Assembly (NCBI RefSeq): GCF_000988165.1 | Contig: NW_020169362.1 | Location: 1-21,086, forward strand | DNA: 21,086 bases | Origin: Vairimorpha ceranae | Taxonomy: Eukaryota > Microsporidia > Nosematidae | Reading direction: 5' to 3' | Shown here: one piece after another, positions 8,209-16,878 of the stretch | Layout of the letters: every line of letters starts with the position of its first letter | How positions within the stretch are numbered: the first letter of the stretch is position 1 | Notes under the pieces: model-generated | Database searches by the model: none | The model's input: only the letters and a program-made list of their open reading frames with translations | What the model was told of the DNA's origin: nothing | Program-made: the position numbers and the translations under genes

Positions 8209-10761
8209 TTAATTTCTTTCGATTAAAATAAATGTTTCTTTGCTGCACTCATTTAAAATATCAGTATCATCTAAATCAACATATCCATTAAAATCGTATT
8301 TAACAAGTCTACTAAAAATTTTATATTCATTTCTAAAATCTTGTACAGTATGGTTATTAACAAATAAAAAGAAAGGATACCCTTTTATCTCATAATTACC
8401 AATAAAATATGCGACTTTTATAAAATTTGAATTGAAAGATTGAAAAAGATTCATTCCTTCACTAGTAAATGGTTCATCAAGCGAGTAATCTCTCAAATAC
8501 AAAGTATCTTTTACAGCGTCAACAACACGTAAATTTTTTATATCCATTTCCATCGTGTAATCAGAAGATAAAAAAATCTTATAGAAATCTTTACCAGTAA
8601 TATTTTTAGGAGCTATAAAGGGATGTATACAATTTATATTATTATAATCAGTTACTTCACCATAACCTAAATATATTAATTTATTATCTTTAATATCAAT
8701 AGATACCATATTTTTTTCTAATGGAAGATATTCCAATACCACTGGATCAAAAGGACACAAAGAAATTTCTTCATTACAAAAAAAAGATCTGATTTTTTTT
8801 AATAAAAATTTACTTTCTAAATTACTAGGTAAAAATAAAGATATACAATTTTGTGAATCAATAAGAACATTGACACACATTCTAGACGAAAAGTCTTTAT
8901 AAAAACATTCAAGTGATGTGGTATGTGTATTTTTGACAACTATAAAAATATCACCATGCTCAATATCATCATTAATATTAAATTTGTGCACTTTTTTATA
9001 TAAAAAATCTTCTTTATATAAAACAAAATCTGAAATTCTTACATTATCTTCTATTTTCTTATGTATATTATTATTAACGATAGCAATGAATGATAAATAT
9101 AGATTCTCTGGAATAGTATCTTTAAACCAAATATCATCCTTAAAAATTTTTATAAAAACCAATTTTTGCTTTTTAAAATCAATATAATCATTTTTTTTAT
9201 AAATAAAAAAATCTTTGCCGTCCAATAATTGATCGTCGGACAAATAGATAAGTTTATCATTCGCAACTTTAAATAAATAAAGTCGCTCGCGGCCTCCAAT
9301 TTTATTTTTTAAAATCTTAACCGTATCACTGCCTTTAATTCTATACTCTTGATATCCAGTTAATGGATAATTATAAGAATCTAAATTATAAAAACCCGGA
9401 CCTCGATAATTTTTTATATTATTAAATGTAATACATCTTATTTCTTTTTTTATATTCTGCTTATTAATTTCGTCTAATACCAAAGAATTAATTGTAATTT
9501 CTTCATCTAAAATATATAAATCTTTAATATAAATTAAGTAATATGCTGAAAAATCTTTTTTTTTCCTAAAAAGAGAATGTTTACCACCGAAATTCATATC
9601 CATTGCTTCTTCTTTAGGTACTTTAGTAACAACGTTATCATTAAATTTATACCACTGGTTATTCAAAAAAATATAAGAATAAAAATGTCCTTCATCGTGA
9701 CCACCCTTATGAACAATCACAGAATATAACTTATAAGTAGTAGAAAAATTATTTACACAAAAATCCTTTAAATCTAGTATTTCGGGATATTTAAAAAAAT
9801 CGTTAATTTTTGACGATTCGCCTGTCTCAAAATCAATACTAAATCTTTTTAACAGTACAAATAGAACTGGGGGTAAATCAGAAAATAAAACTCCTTTTTT
9901 AGCATTTACTAATCCATGGGTATCACATTTATATTTGTTTTCACCATTAAGAGTTTCTACGGCCGTAAATAATTTAAGAGAATCAATAAGATTTGATGCT
10001 AATTTATTATTACAAAAGTCCCTAATCTCTACTTGAATATCCTGAAAGCTTTCTTTAATTTCCCTGGTGCACCCGCAATCTGCATTTATAAAATTTACTA
10101 CATGTCCTTGTATTAAATCCTCAACAATTTCTTTTTTAATATCTTTATTATCAATAAATCCGCCTTTTTTTGATTCTTTCTCAATTACATCAAATAAAAC
10201 TTTTGAGAATTCGTGAATATCCTGGTGGAGAGTAACATCGTCAACCAAGTTCACGACAAATTCTGTAGGATCTACATATTCCTGATTTTGCATATTGAAA
10301 AATAATCTTTGTAAAAATAAGATTTTACCATTAGGATTACATCTATATATATCATTTCTAAATCTTTTAATATGGAATAAAGATTGTATTAAGGAGTTAA
10401 TATAACAAGTAGCACCTAAATTTCTAAGTCCGCAAAAAGAAGTTTCTTCTTTAGAGTTATATTGATTTATAACACTCATAAAAAACTCAATATTAAATAG
10501 TGGCGATTTTTCCATCATAAACCCAAAATCATTAGAAAACTTTGAGAATTGATGTACACCTTCAATACGTCTTTCATTTATGGTTATTCTATAGTTTACA
10601 TTTATATCAAAATAAATGGATCCTCTATAAATTAGATAAAAATAACAGTTATCTTTGTATGAATACAATATAGCATCAAATTGATGTGTATTACATTCGA
10701 ATGTTTCTAATAGTGTGTAGTTCTTATTAGAAGGGGGAGATGATTTCCAACTGAAGTTCAT
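8209..10761 (-). CDS. UBP15: Ubiquitin carboxyl-terminal hydrolase, USP7/Ubp15 type
   Basis: This 850-residue cysteine protease removes ubiquitin from proteins. The N-terminal roughly 100 residues look like a shrunken MATH domain (GVHQFSKFSNDFGFM at 68-82). The USP catalytic core starts at CGLRNLGATCYINSLIQSLF, with oxyanion Asn114 and nucleophile Cys119. It continues with LHQDIHEFSKVL (178-189), SFQDIQVEIRD, LNGENKYKCDTHGL, LPPVLFVLLKRF (296-307) and the His box HDEGHFYSY with catalytic His359. EEAMDMNFGG (384-393) is diagnostic of USP7/Ubp15. The position of the catalytic acid is Asn374, followed by Asp375 (WYKFNDNVV). The remaining roughly 430 residues correspond to the ubiquitin-like (HUBL) repeats, with a first strand-turn like YRIKGSDTVKILKNKIGG. 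Human USP7 is about 1100 residues, so this is compact but complete in order. The start ATG has CCC five bases upstream. Confidence 0.93.
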   Translation of the reverse strand: MNFSWKSSPPSNKNYTLLETFECNTHQFDAILYSYKDNCYFYLIYRGSIYFDINVNYRITINERRIEGVHQFSKFSNDFGFMMEKSPLFNIEFFMSVINQYNSKEETSFCGLRNLGATCYINSLIQSLFHIKRFRNDIYRCNPNGKILFLQRLFFNMQNQEYVDPTEFVVNLVDDVTLHQDIHEFSKVLFDVIEKESKKGGFIDNKDIKKEIVEDLIQGHVVNFINADCGCTREIKESFQDIQVEIRDFCNNKLASNLIDSLKLFTAVETLNGENKYKCDTHGLVNAKKGVLFSDLPPVLFVLLKRFSIDFETGESSKINDFFKYPEILDLKDFCVNNFSTTYKLYSVIVHKGGHDEGHFYSYIFLNNQWYKFNDNVVTKVPKEEAMDMNFGGKHSLFRKKKDFSAYYLIYIKDLYILDEEITINSLVLDEINKQNIKKEIRCITFNNIKNYRGPGFYNLDSYNYPLTGYQEYRIKGSDTVKILKNKIGGRERLYLFKVANDKLIYLSDDQLLDGKDFFIYKKNDYIDFKKQKLVFIKIFKDDIWFKDTIPENLYLSFIAIVNNNIHKKIEDNVRISDFVLYKEDFLYKKVHKFNINDDIEHGDIFIVVKNTHTTSLECFYKDFSSRMCVNVLIDSQNCISLFLPSNLESKFLLKKIRSFFCNEEISLCPFDPVVLEYLPLEKNMVSIDIKDNKLIYLGYGEVTDYNNINCIHPFIAPKNITGKDFYKIFLSSDYTMEMDIKNLRVVDAVKDTLYLRDYSLDEPFTSEGMNLFQSFNSNFIKVAYFIGNYEIKGYPFFLFVNNHTVQDFRNEYKIFSRLVKYDFNGYVDLDDTDILNECSKETFILIERN

Positions 10762-10766
10762 AAAAA

Positions 10767-10769
10767 GGG
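10767..10769 (-). promoter_or_regulatory. CCC start-proximal motif of the USP7-like gene
   Basis: GGG on the plus strand, so CCC on the coding strand, lies five bases before the ATG at 10761, the same spacing as at YIP1. Confidence 0.55.
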
Positions 10770-11431
10770 ATTAAAAAAAATGAAAATATAAAAAATTGAG
10801 ATAAAAATACACCAATAAAAGATTTTAGAAAAAATGATGAGTAAAAAAAGTAAACTGAAATAAACGATTTAACAGATTTAAGGTTTGTATAATTAATATT
10901 TGTTTATTATTACACAATAAAATTTTTCAACTTTGGTAAAAAAGTAAAACATTGTATCAATGTACATTTGAAACTTCAAATATACAAGAGATTTACTTTA
11001 AACATTGCCTTAAAAAATAATATTATATTGTAAAAGATACATTATTGTATATAAATTTACTCTTTAATAGAGAATATATATACATTCTTATAAATTAAAC
11101 TGTACAATTACAATATGCTATTTTAGTTTAAAAACACCATATTTTAACTGCTATTGTTCATATATAGTAAGTAACCATTATATTTAGTCTTGTGTAAAAT
11201 ATTAATAATATATTTACTGCCTTATACTGAACGTTTATATGATAAAAATTAGATAGCTATGTGTTAAATAAATACTATTTTTTATAAACAGGCGTATTTC
11301 TAGCAAACTCAATCGTAAAAAGGGTTTTTTATGTTAACAATCAAATCCAATTGTATTAAAGAAGTATAGGTTCAAAATTTTTAAAATGCACACGGAATAA
11401 CAATACTGTTGAAGCTACTCAGAATGTCAAA

Positions 11432-11458
11432 TATCTCACACATCATTGTTGTGAGATA
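11432..11458. repeat. Perfect 9-bp inverted repeat with 9-base loop
   Basis: TATCTCACA at 11432-11440 is the exact reverse complement of TGTGAGATA at 11450-11458, with CATCATTGT between. It could form a hairpin in RNA or DNA. It lies about 680 bases from both neighbouring start codons, so a terminator or operator role is not obvious. Confidence 0.6.
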
Positions 11459-11529
11459 GTTAACATGCCTAAATTTATAATATTATTTTTTTAATAAGGT
11501 ATATTTTCTAACAACCACACTTAAGTAAC

Positions 11530-11719
11530 TGTCATAGCCATCAATCTGTCCTCAAATCCAATGTCGATAAATGTCACAATATAATCGACTACTTAAACTA
11601 TATATAATGTTACCAAAAATAAGGGATTCAAGAATTTAATACTAAAAATATTGACAGTAACTTAGGACAGTAAAAATGTAGACATGTCAATCAGCAGTAT
11701 TGGGTTGATGGCTTTGACA
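11530..11719. repeat. Pair of inverted repeats bounding about 190 bp (possible small non-autonomous element)
   Basis: TGTCATAGCCATCAA at 11530-11544 matches the reverse complement of 11705-11719 at 14 of 15 positions, with the TGTCA ends facing outward as in terminal inverted repeats. A second, overlapping inverted match pairs 11521-11534 with 11652-11665 (12 of 14). The interior has no coding frame. A miniature inverted-repeat element is one reading; a regulatory or structural element is another. No target-site duplication is apparent. Confidence 0.4.
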
Positions 11720-12125
11720 TGCCTGTTATATAAATAATGATTTGTAAATAAACCTATGTTTTATATCCCAACAGAAACAATAACATAGTTAACAATTCAT
11801 ACGCCTATTAAAATACTAATCTTTTCCATACACTTTTGCAAATTTAGTCATAAATTAGAAGCTTTTCGCCACTTTCTGCAAAAAACGTCGTTAAAGATTA
11901 AAAATTCTATCACCTTAATCACATATTGTACGTTTTTGCTAACACAATGTTTGTTTTTTAATATTATCGACAACTCGTCATCCGAAGATTTTCTTGCTTT
12001 AAAAATTTTTTATATCAAAATAATAATAACTGTATTATATTACTTCTTGTTATTTACTAAGAAGTACTTGTATCTGTTGTATATAGTGATTTAGCTTAGT
12101 TTATAAAATATTGCTAGTTTTTTTA

Positions 12126-12129
12126 CCCC
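12126..12129 (+). promoter_or_regulatory. CCCC start-proximal motif of YKT6
   Basis: A run of four C lies nine bases before the ATG at 12139, in T-rich surroundings. It supports this ATG as the start. Confidence 0.55.
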
Positions 12130-12138
12130 ACATTTTTA

Positions 12139-12666
12139 ATGCCATTGTATTCCCTTGTCGTAACAAACATACACACAGAAGAAGTTGCACAGAAACATTT
12201 TCACTTATCTGAGTTTTCCTATTTCCAGAGAAAACCCATTAGAGAATATATTATGATGATATCTAAAGAATTATCAAAAAGACTACAGACATATGATTTT
12301 CAAGTTTTTGAACAAAAATTTAACGAAATGACCATTACCGTTTTTGTTAAAATATACAACGAATATGCGTATGTTAGTTGTGGGAAGGAATATCCTGTAA
12401 ATATTGCTAATAAATTTTTGAGTGAATGTAGGACATGTCACGATATTGAAGGGTTACTTAAAGATTACCAAAATCCTAAAGAACATGATATCCTTGATTC
12501 AATACAAAAAGATCTAAAAGAGACACGAGAAATTTCAGTTAAAACATTAAATAGCCTTTTAGAAAGGAATGAAAAGTTAGAAGATCTTGTTAAACGAAGT
12601 TCTGAATTATCTGTAAGTAGTAAAATATTCTATAAAGCTGCACACAAAAGAAATAAATGTTGTTAA
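12139..12666 (+). CDS. YKT6: R-SNARE Ykt6
   Basis: This 175-residue protein has the two Ykt6 parts. The N-terminal longin domain begins MPLYSLVV, with FSYFQRKPIREYI at 26-38 (family: F-S-F-F-Q-R) and KEYPVNIANKFL at 83-94 (family: N-E-Y-P). YQNPKE at 110-115 is a hallmark of Ykt6. It is followed by a SNARE coiled coil with DSIQKDLKETREI, the zero-layer Arg143 in LLERNEKLEDLVKRSSEL, and FYKAAHKRN. Ykt6 works in ER-Golgi, intra-Golgi, vacuolar and autophagosome fusion and is held on membranes by lipid instead of a transmembrane helix. The protein ends K-C-C followed directly by TAA; the usual last three residues of the CCAIM-type CaaX box are absent. The full longin domain is present from this ATG, which has a CCCC upstream. 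Confidence 0.93.
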   Translation: MPLYSLVVTNIHTEEVAQKHFHLSEFSYFQRKPIREYIMMISKELSKRLQTYDFQVFEQKFNEMTITVFVKIYNEYAYVSCGKEYPVNIANKFLSECRTCHDIEGLLKDYQNPKEHDILDSIQKDLKETREISVKTLNSLLERNEKLEDLVKRSSELSVSSKIFYKAAHKRNKCC

Positions 12667-12757
12667 TTTATATTTTAAAAAATTAATATAAAAATATCGG
12701 TCATAAACTTTTATTACATTCTTAAAACAATTCATTAAATTTAACTACTTTTTTGGT

Positions 12758-13465
12758 TTATTTCTGTATGCTTCTGTTAAACCCACATACAGTAAAATCT
12801 TTAAAATTATCTACCTTCAATAAAATAACAGTATTTTTAGGTAATTCAGAGTACCGTATAGAATTAAGCATTTGTGCTAAAAGTTTTAAATCTCCTAATG
12901 ATTTAATATTAAGCTTCTTAAATTCTTCAGAAACAAAAATGACATCATCTACTGTTTTCCTTTTACTTCCTAAATACTGTATTTTTACGATTAAATAATT
13001 TTTATAATTTTCAAAATCCTCTTCTACTATTGTAGATGCGATATCTGGTAACTTAACATCTTTATCACTATAAAATAATACTACTACAGTATTTAGAGAT
13101 GTCCATTTGCTACAGTGTGTATTTATGTCTTTAGTGCTATTTTTATTGGCTTGAAGTAAAGAAATGGCTTCTGATTTATCAATAAAATAGAAACCAACAG
13201 ATTTTCTATAAAATATTTGTAAAATACTAGCAGACATAATAATTGATGCGAAAAGTAGTGAAATTCGTACTGAATATTTATATCCTATAATGATATGACA
13301 TATCGGCACAAAGAAAGAGACTGCAATTATTCCAGTAAATATTAATTTATAATTCATAATACTAGTGTCATAAATACATTCTGTAAATAACAATAAAATA
13401 AAGATGTAAAGAAAGCATCCAAATACAATAAAAAGTGAGAGAGATCTATTTTTATCAATCAACAT
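12758..13465 (-). CDS. Three-pass membrane protein, paralogue A of a local family
   Basis: I do not recognise a named family. The 235 residues contain three hydrophobic helices (about 10-28, 40-61, 66-86) followed by a soluble domain of about 145 residues. Motifs shared with the proteins at 14389-15327 and 18052-18771 are LLFTECIYDTSIM at the end of helix 1 (26-37), SVGFYFID at 89-96 just after helix 3, MLNSIRYSELPKNTVILLK in the C-terminal part (199-217) and GFNRS at 228-232. The first 115 residues align with paralogue B without gaps, including the motif NSTKDINT/NNTKNINT. KRKTVDDVIFV (168-178) is also shared with B. The ATG is preceded immediately by GGGT. The gene converges with YKT6, 91 bases away. 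A function in the membrane system or at the host interface is possible but unsupported. Confidence 0.82.
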   Translation of the reverse strand: MLIDKNRSLSLFIVFGCFLYIFILLLFTECIYDTSIMNYKLIFTGIIAVSFFVPICHIIIGYKYSVRISLLFASIIMSASILQIFYRKSVGFYFIDKSEAISLLQANKNSTKDINTHCSKWTSLNTVVVLFYSDKDVKLPDIASTIVEEDFENYKNYLIVKIQYLGSKRKTVDDVIFVSEEFKKLNIKSLGDLKLLAQMLNSIRYSELPKNTVILLKVDNFKDFTVCGFNRSIQK

Positions 13466-13466
13466 A

Positions 13467-13469
13467 CCC
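13467..13469 (-). promoter_or_regulatory. GGG start-proximal motif of paralogue A
   Basis: Coding-strand sequence reads AAGGGTATG, with GGG one base before the ATG. Paralogue B has the same GGGTATG, supporting both starts. Confidence 0.5.
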
Positions 13470-14388
13470 TTATTAAAAAAAATAACTTTTTAAAGAATAA
13501 GGAGAAAAATTTTACTTAAATTTACTTTTAAAAAATAAGTATATTGTAATAAATATTAGCCTTCTTTCACATCGAAATCAACATTTGTTAAAATTCGATT
13601 GGTTACTCAAAAAGTATAAAATTTAACTTTTAAAAAAGGGATGTTAGAATTTAACAGTAAATATAAGCTTTTTAGAATTTCTATGTATATTGTTAAGATT
13701 ATTAATTAAGAAAATGTGTTACTATTTAAAATATAAAGGAATATAATATAAAGATTAGATATAAATTTATAAAAATGTAGTTTACTAGTTAATATTTGTA
13801 ATTATAAATGTATTAGTGTACAGTTTACATATCTATTATCTTAAAAAATTAAATATTATTAACTTTTTCAACTGACAATTAATTAATTTTTTTGTGAGTG
13901 AATTGTAGGAGGACGGTCAGAACTTAGAATTTTACGTTATTTGTTCCCCAAAGCAAGTTAGCTTTATTTAGATAAATTGTTGTTGTAAGAATATTTTTTC
14001 TTGTACGGGCTTTGATGATAATTTTATTGCTCGGATTTAACTTTTCTTCAGTGATAATATTTTTTTAAGATTTTCAATGAATATTTTTATTTTACAAAAT
14101 ATTGTTTAACAAGTTTTGAAAAAGTAACTCGATTAGCGATTAAATTTTAATTTGTGGTTAACATCCACGTTTTAAGCTCTCATCTATAAATTTTGTACTA
14201 AAATAACATCAGCAAGTATTTTGTTAAAATTTGAGTATAAAATTAGTAGTAAATTTTTATACTTAAAATATTTGCGCAATCACTTTCTTACCAAACAACA
14301 GCTTGTTTTTTGACAAAAATTTACTATCTTTTGTTGTACATATTTTTCAATTAAATGTTAAAAAATTTTATTTTATAAAGTAACTGTT
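13470..14388. other. AT-rich spacer between paralogues A and B
   Basis: About 920 bases. The part from 13900 to 14340 is less monotonous than the rest, and its minus strand has a short open stretch (ending at 13924-13926) that may be a protein relic, reported as a finding. No intact gene was seen. Confidence 0.45.
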
Positions 14389-15327
14389 TTATGTATTTTC
14401 AGATAAATATCTTAAATAATTATAAACCCTTTCTTGTACTTCTGTCATATTTTCATTCGTTAATAATTTACTATTAAATTTTATAATTTCTTCTTCCGCT
14501 TTGTCAACATCCTGTTCTAAAATATTCACTGATTTCTTAAGTTCTTGTAATTTTTTTAAATTATTTTCTTTTATTATCTTATTTTTTTTCTTCTCATTTT
14601 TTACAAACTCGTCTTTATTTTCTATTTTTCTGTTAAATCCACAATTTACTAATTCGTCGTAATTATTAATTTTTAATAAAATAACAGTATTTTTATTAAA
14701 TTTGGAATAATAAATAGAATGTAACATGTGTGCCAATAAGCTAAAATCTCCCATGTTTCTAATATCTAAATCATTTAAATCTCTTTCTATAAAAATAATA
14801 TCTTCGGTAGATTGTCTTTTTTTTCCTTCTAAAAATATTGTATCTATCAAGTCTTTTTTACGGCTGTCTACATCTTCTTTAGTTAGTAAAGGCAGTAGAC
14901 AACGATCATAATAAATATCTTTTTCACCGTACAGAAGTAAATTTACATGAAAGTTTGATGTCAACAAATTACCTATAGTATTTATATTTTTAGTATTATT
15001 TTGTTTAATCAATTTAATTAAAGCTACAGCAGTTGTGTCTTCTACATAATAAATGCCATAAGTAGTTTTAAATAGTGTTTGTAGCATAGAAGATATAAAT
15101 ATTAAATACGTACAGATACTTAGTGCACTAGACAAGCCTTCCTTTCCTATTAAAATATAAATAACTGGTATTGATATAGAAAATCCTACACAAGAAACAT
15201 ATACAGTCTTATAAGCTAATATCGAACAATCAAATAAGTATTCTGTACACAGTAATAAGCAACAGACATACAATATACATATTGATAATAAATACAACGG
15301 AGAGAGGTTATTCTTAAATTTTAACAT
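14389..15327 (-). CDS. Three-pass membrane protein with C-terminal coiled coil, paralogue B
   Basis: This 312-residue member is of the same family as the genes at 12758-13465 and 18052-18771. Helices lie at about 10-28, 40-61 and 66-86. The shared motifs fall at the same residue numbers as in A: LLCTEYLFDCSIL (25-37), YGIYYVED (90-97), then KRQSTEDIIFIE (170-181), MLHSIYYSKFNKNTVILLK (201-219) and CGFNRK (229-234). After this B has an extra roughly 75 residues rich in Lys and Glu with heptad-like spacing (about 236-310), probably a coiled coil, so it may self-associate or bind a partner. The start at 15327 is the first ATG. The frame is open further back only to a TTG at 15354, and the ATG has GGGT directly before it as in paralogue A. 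Confidence 0.85.
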   Translation of the reverse strand: MLKFKNNLSPLYLLSICILYVCCLLLCTEYLFDCSILAYKTVYVSCVGFSISIPVIYILIGKEGLSSALSICTYLIFISSMLQTLFKTTYGIYYVEDTTAVALIKLIKQNNTKNINTIGNLLTSNFHVNLLLYGEKDIYYDRCLLPLLTKEDVDSRKKDLIDTIFLEGKKRQSTEDIIFIERDLNDLDIRNMGDFSLLAHMLHSIYYSKFNKNTVILLKINNYDELVNCGFNRKIENKDEFVKNEKKKNKIIKENNLKKLQELKKSVNILEQDVDKAEEEIIKFNSKLLTNENMTEVQERVYNYLRYLSENT

Positions 15328-15328
15328 A

Positions 15329-15331
15329 CCC
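15329..15331 (-). promoter_or_regulatory. GGG start-proximal motif of paralogue B
   Basis: Coding strand reads TTTAAAGGGTATG. The GGG is one base from the ATG, identical to paralogue A, which argues against the upstream TTG as start. Confidence 0.5.
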
Positions 15332-16241
15332 TTTAAATAAAAAAACTGATACAAAAAAAAGGAGAATTAATTAAAAAATGTTTTAATTTATACAATTAAA
15401 TTTATTATTTCTGGTGTATAAAAGCATTTAAATGATAAAATTTTAATTTACAGAATATAAGCCGTTTATAAAATTTCTCAAAAAAACACCAAATATAAAA
15501 ATTTTATGACATTTTTAAAAATACAACTCTTATAAAAATAAGTTTATTGTACAACAATAAATTGTCTTTATTTGTAAACAAAATATAGATCCAATTATTA
15601 CCAGTTATTTATTTTTTTATACATCAAATATAAGAAATATTTATGTATCTTCATTACTTTTACAATTACATATTCCACAACTCATAATTGTAGAAGTTTT
15701 TGATGTGTTTAAAATTAAGTATTTTACAGAATTTAAAAAATCAACTAGGTAGTTAAAAATAATTTAAAATGTAAGGGTTAGCAAAATATTATATCTAATA
15801 CAGAAACTTAATATTACAGGCATTTTAAATACAAATTTGATTTATTTTATAAATTAGAAAAATAAATTTTGACTTGTATAAAACGAAACTAGTCATAAAA
15901 ACACGATATAAAAAGGTCATTATATGATTTATTTATTTTTTAAAAAAATTGCTTAGCTAAAAAGAATAAAATTAATTGAACGGTAATATTAAAATTTGTA
16001 TTGTAAGTTTAGAATAGAAAAAATTGCTAATTTGTAAAACAAGCATGGTGATAGATAGTTAAGCAATGATAGCTGCCTTAAAATACAAATATAAAAATAA
16101 ATAATTACAGAGTACTAAACTTTAAATAATTTTTTAAAGTGCTACATGATAAACAAATTTATTAAGAGGACACAAGCGGGGGAGCCAATTCATTAAAAAA
16201 TTGTCTATAGAAGCATACGCTTTGAATGTTGGTTTAAGAGA
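15332..16241. other. AT-rich spacer
   Basis: About 910 bases, nearly pure A and T with one GC-richer patch near 16165-16190 (a run of five G) just ahead of the 18-bp repeat array. No coding frame or RNA gene was seen. Confidence 0.5.
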
Positions 16242-16601
16242 GAGATATTTGAGGCCAGGAGGATTTATGAGACTAGGAGGATATTTGAGATGAGAAAGAT
16301 ATTTGAGGCTGGGAAAATTTTTAGGGCTAGAAGGATTTTTGAGACTAGGAGAATATTTGAGACTAGGAGGATATTTGAGATAAGAAAGATATTTGAGACT
16401 AGGAGAATATTTGAGACCAGAAGGATTGTTGAGATAAGAAAGATATTTGAGACTAGGAGAATATTTGAGACTAGGAGAATATTTGAAACGAGGAGGATTG
16501 TTGAGATTAGGAGGATTTTTAAAATGAGGAAGCTTTTTAAGGTTAGGAGGATACTTAAAATGAAAAAGCTTTTTGAGCTTAAGAGACTGTTTGAGGCATA
16601 G
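16242..16601 (+). repeat. Array of twenty 18-bp tandem repeats
   Basis: Exactly twenty consecutive 18-base units with no insertion or deletion. The consensus unit is AGGATATTTGAGACTAGG. Units 7-14 are closest to each other, while units 1-2 and 16-20 are more diverged, the usual pattern of an array growing in its middle. The plus strand is strongly purine-biased. The last unit ends in TAG, which closes the reading frame described in the overlapping coding entry. Confidence 0.95.
16290..16601 (+). CDS. Possible repetitive cationic protein made of six-residue repeats
   Basis: One frame of the 18-bp array is open through all twenty units and beyond its left edge (to 16197). The first ATG is in unit 3 (16290), giving 103 residues. 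Each unit encodes a hexad of the form R-I-F-E-T-R with conservative swaps (Arg/Lys, Ile/Leu, Phe/Val, Glu/Lys). Other frames meet TGA or TAA within a few units, so this frame is the only fully open one. Units keep exact 18-base length, as coding would demand. Against it, no CCC or GGG lies near the ATG, no signal peptide or membrane segment is seen, the composition is almost wholly repeat, and a satellite with an accidental open frame remains possible. If made, the protein would be strongly basic. Function unknown. Confidence 0.4.
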   Translation: MRKIFEAGKIFRARRIFETRRIFETRRIFEIRKIFETRRIFETRRIVEIRKIFETRRIFETRRIFETRRIVEIRRIFKMRKLFKVRRILKMKKLFELKRLFEA

Positions 16602-16878
16602 TGACTTTCGATCTAAGATATTTTATGCTATTAAAATTATTCACAATTTCTTTTACTTTGGGAGATAAGTAAAATATTTTGCTATAAGATTTTAAGGGCT
16701 AATGGGATAAAACATTTACTATAAATTTGACTGTTGGTTCTTTAGGTAATTTGTAATACATCTTGTTTGAGATTGTGTTTTCTGAATATACATGTTGTTA
16801 TTATATAATTTTTTACTGGGTTGTGTATGTAATGGTTTCATATATTGGGTATTATTTAGGTGCAGTGATATACAATTA
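16602..16878. other. Spacer between repeat array and small secreted-type gene
   Basis: About 275 bases, somewhat richer in G on the plus strand than other spacers. No gene or structured element recognised. Confidence 0.4.

Larger units (their letters stand above)
10770..12125. other. Long divergent intergenic region with inverted repeats
   Basis: About 1.36 kb between the divergent starts of the USP7-like gene (minus) and YKT6 (plus). No coding frame was seen. The right half contains a perfect 9-bp inverted repeat (11432-11458) and a 15-bp imperfect inverted pair 160 bases apart (11530-11719), each listed separately. Confidence 0.55.

Noticed and set aside
8918..9187. 89-codon plus-strand frame
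   Set aside because: Lies wholly inside the USP7-like gene on the opposite strand.
12753..12998. 81-codon plus-strand frame
   Set aside because: Antisense to the C-terminal part of paralogue A, where family motifs are conserved.
15328..15354. Upstream extension of paralogue B
   Set aside because: It would begin with TTG. The ATG at 15327 has the GGGT context and aligns residue for residue with paralogue A.
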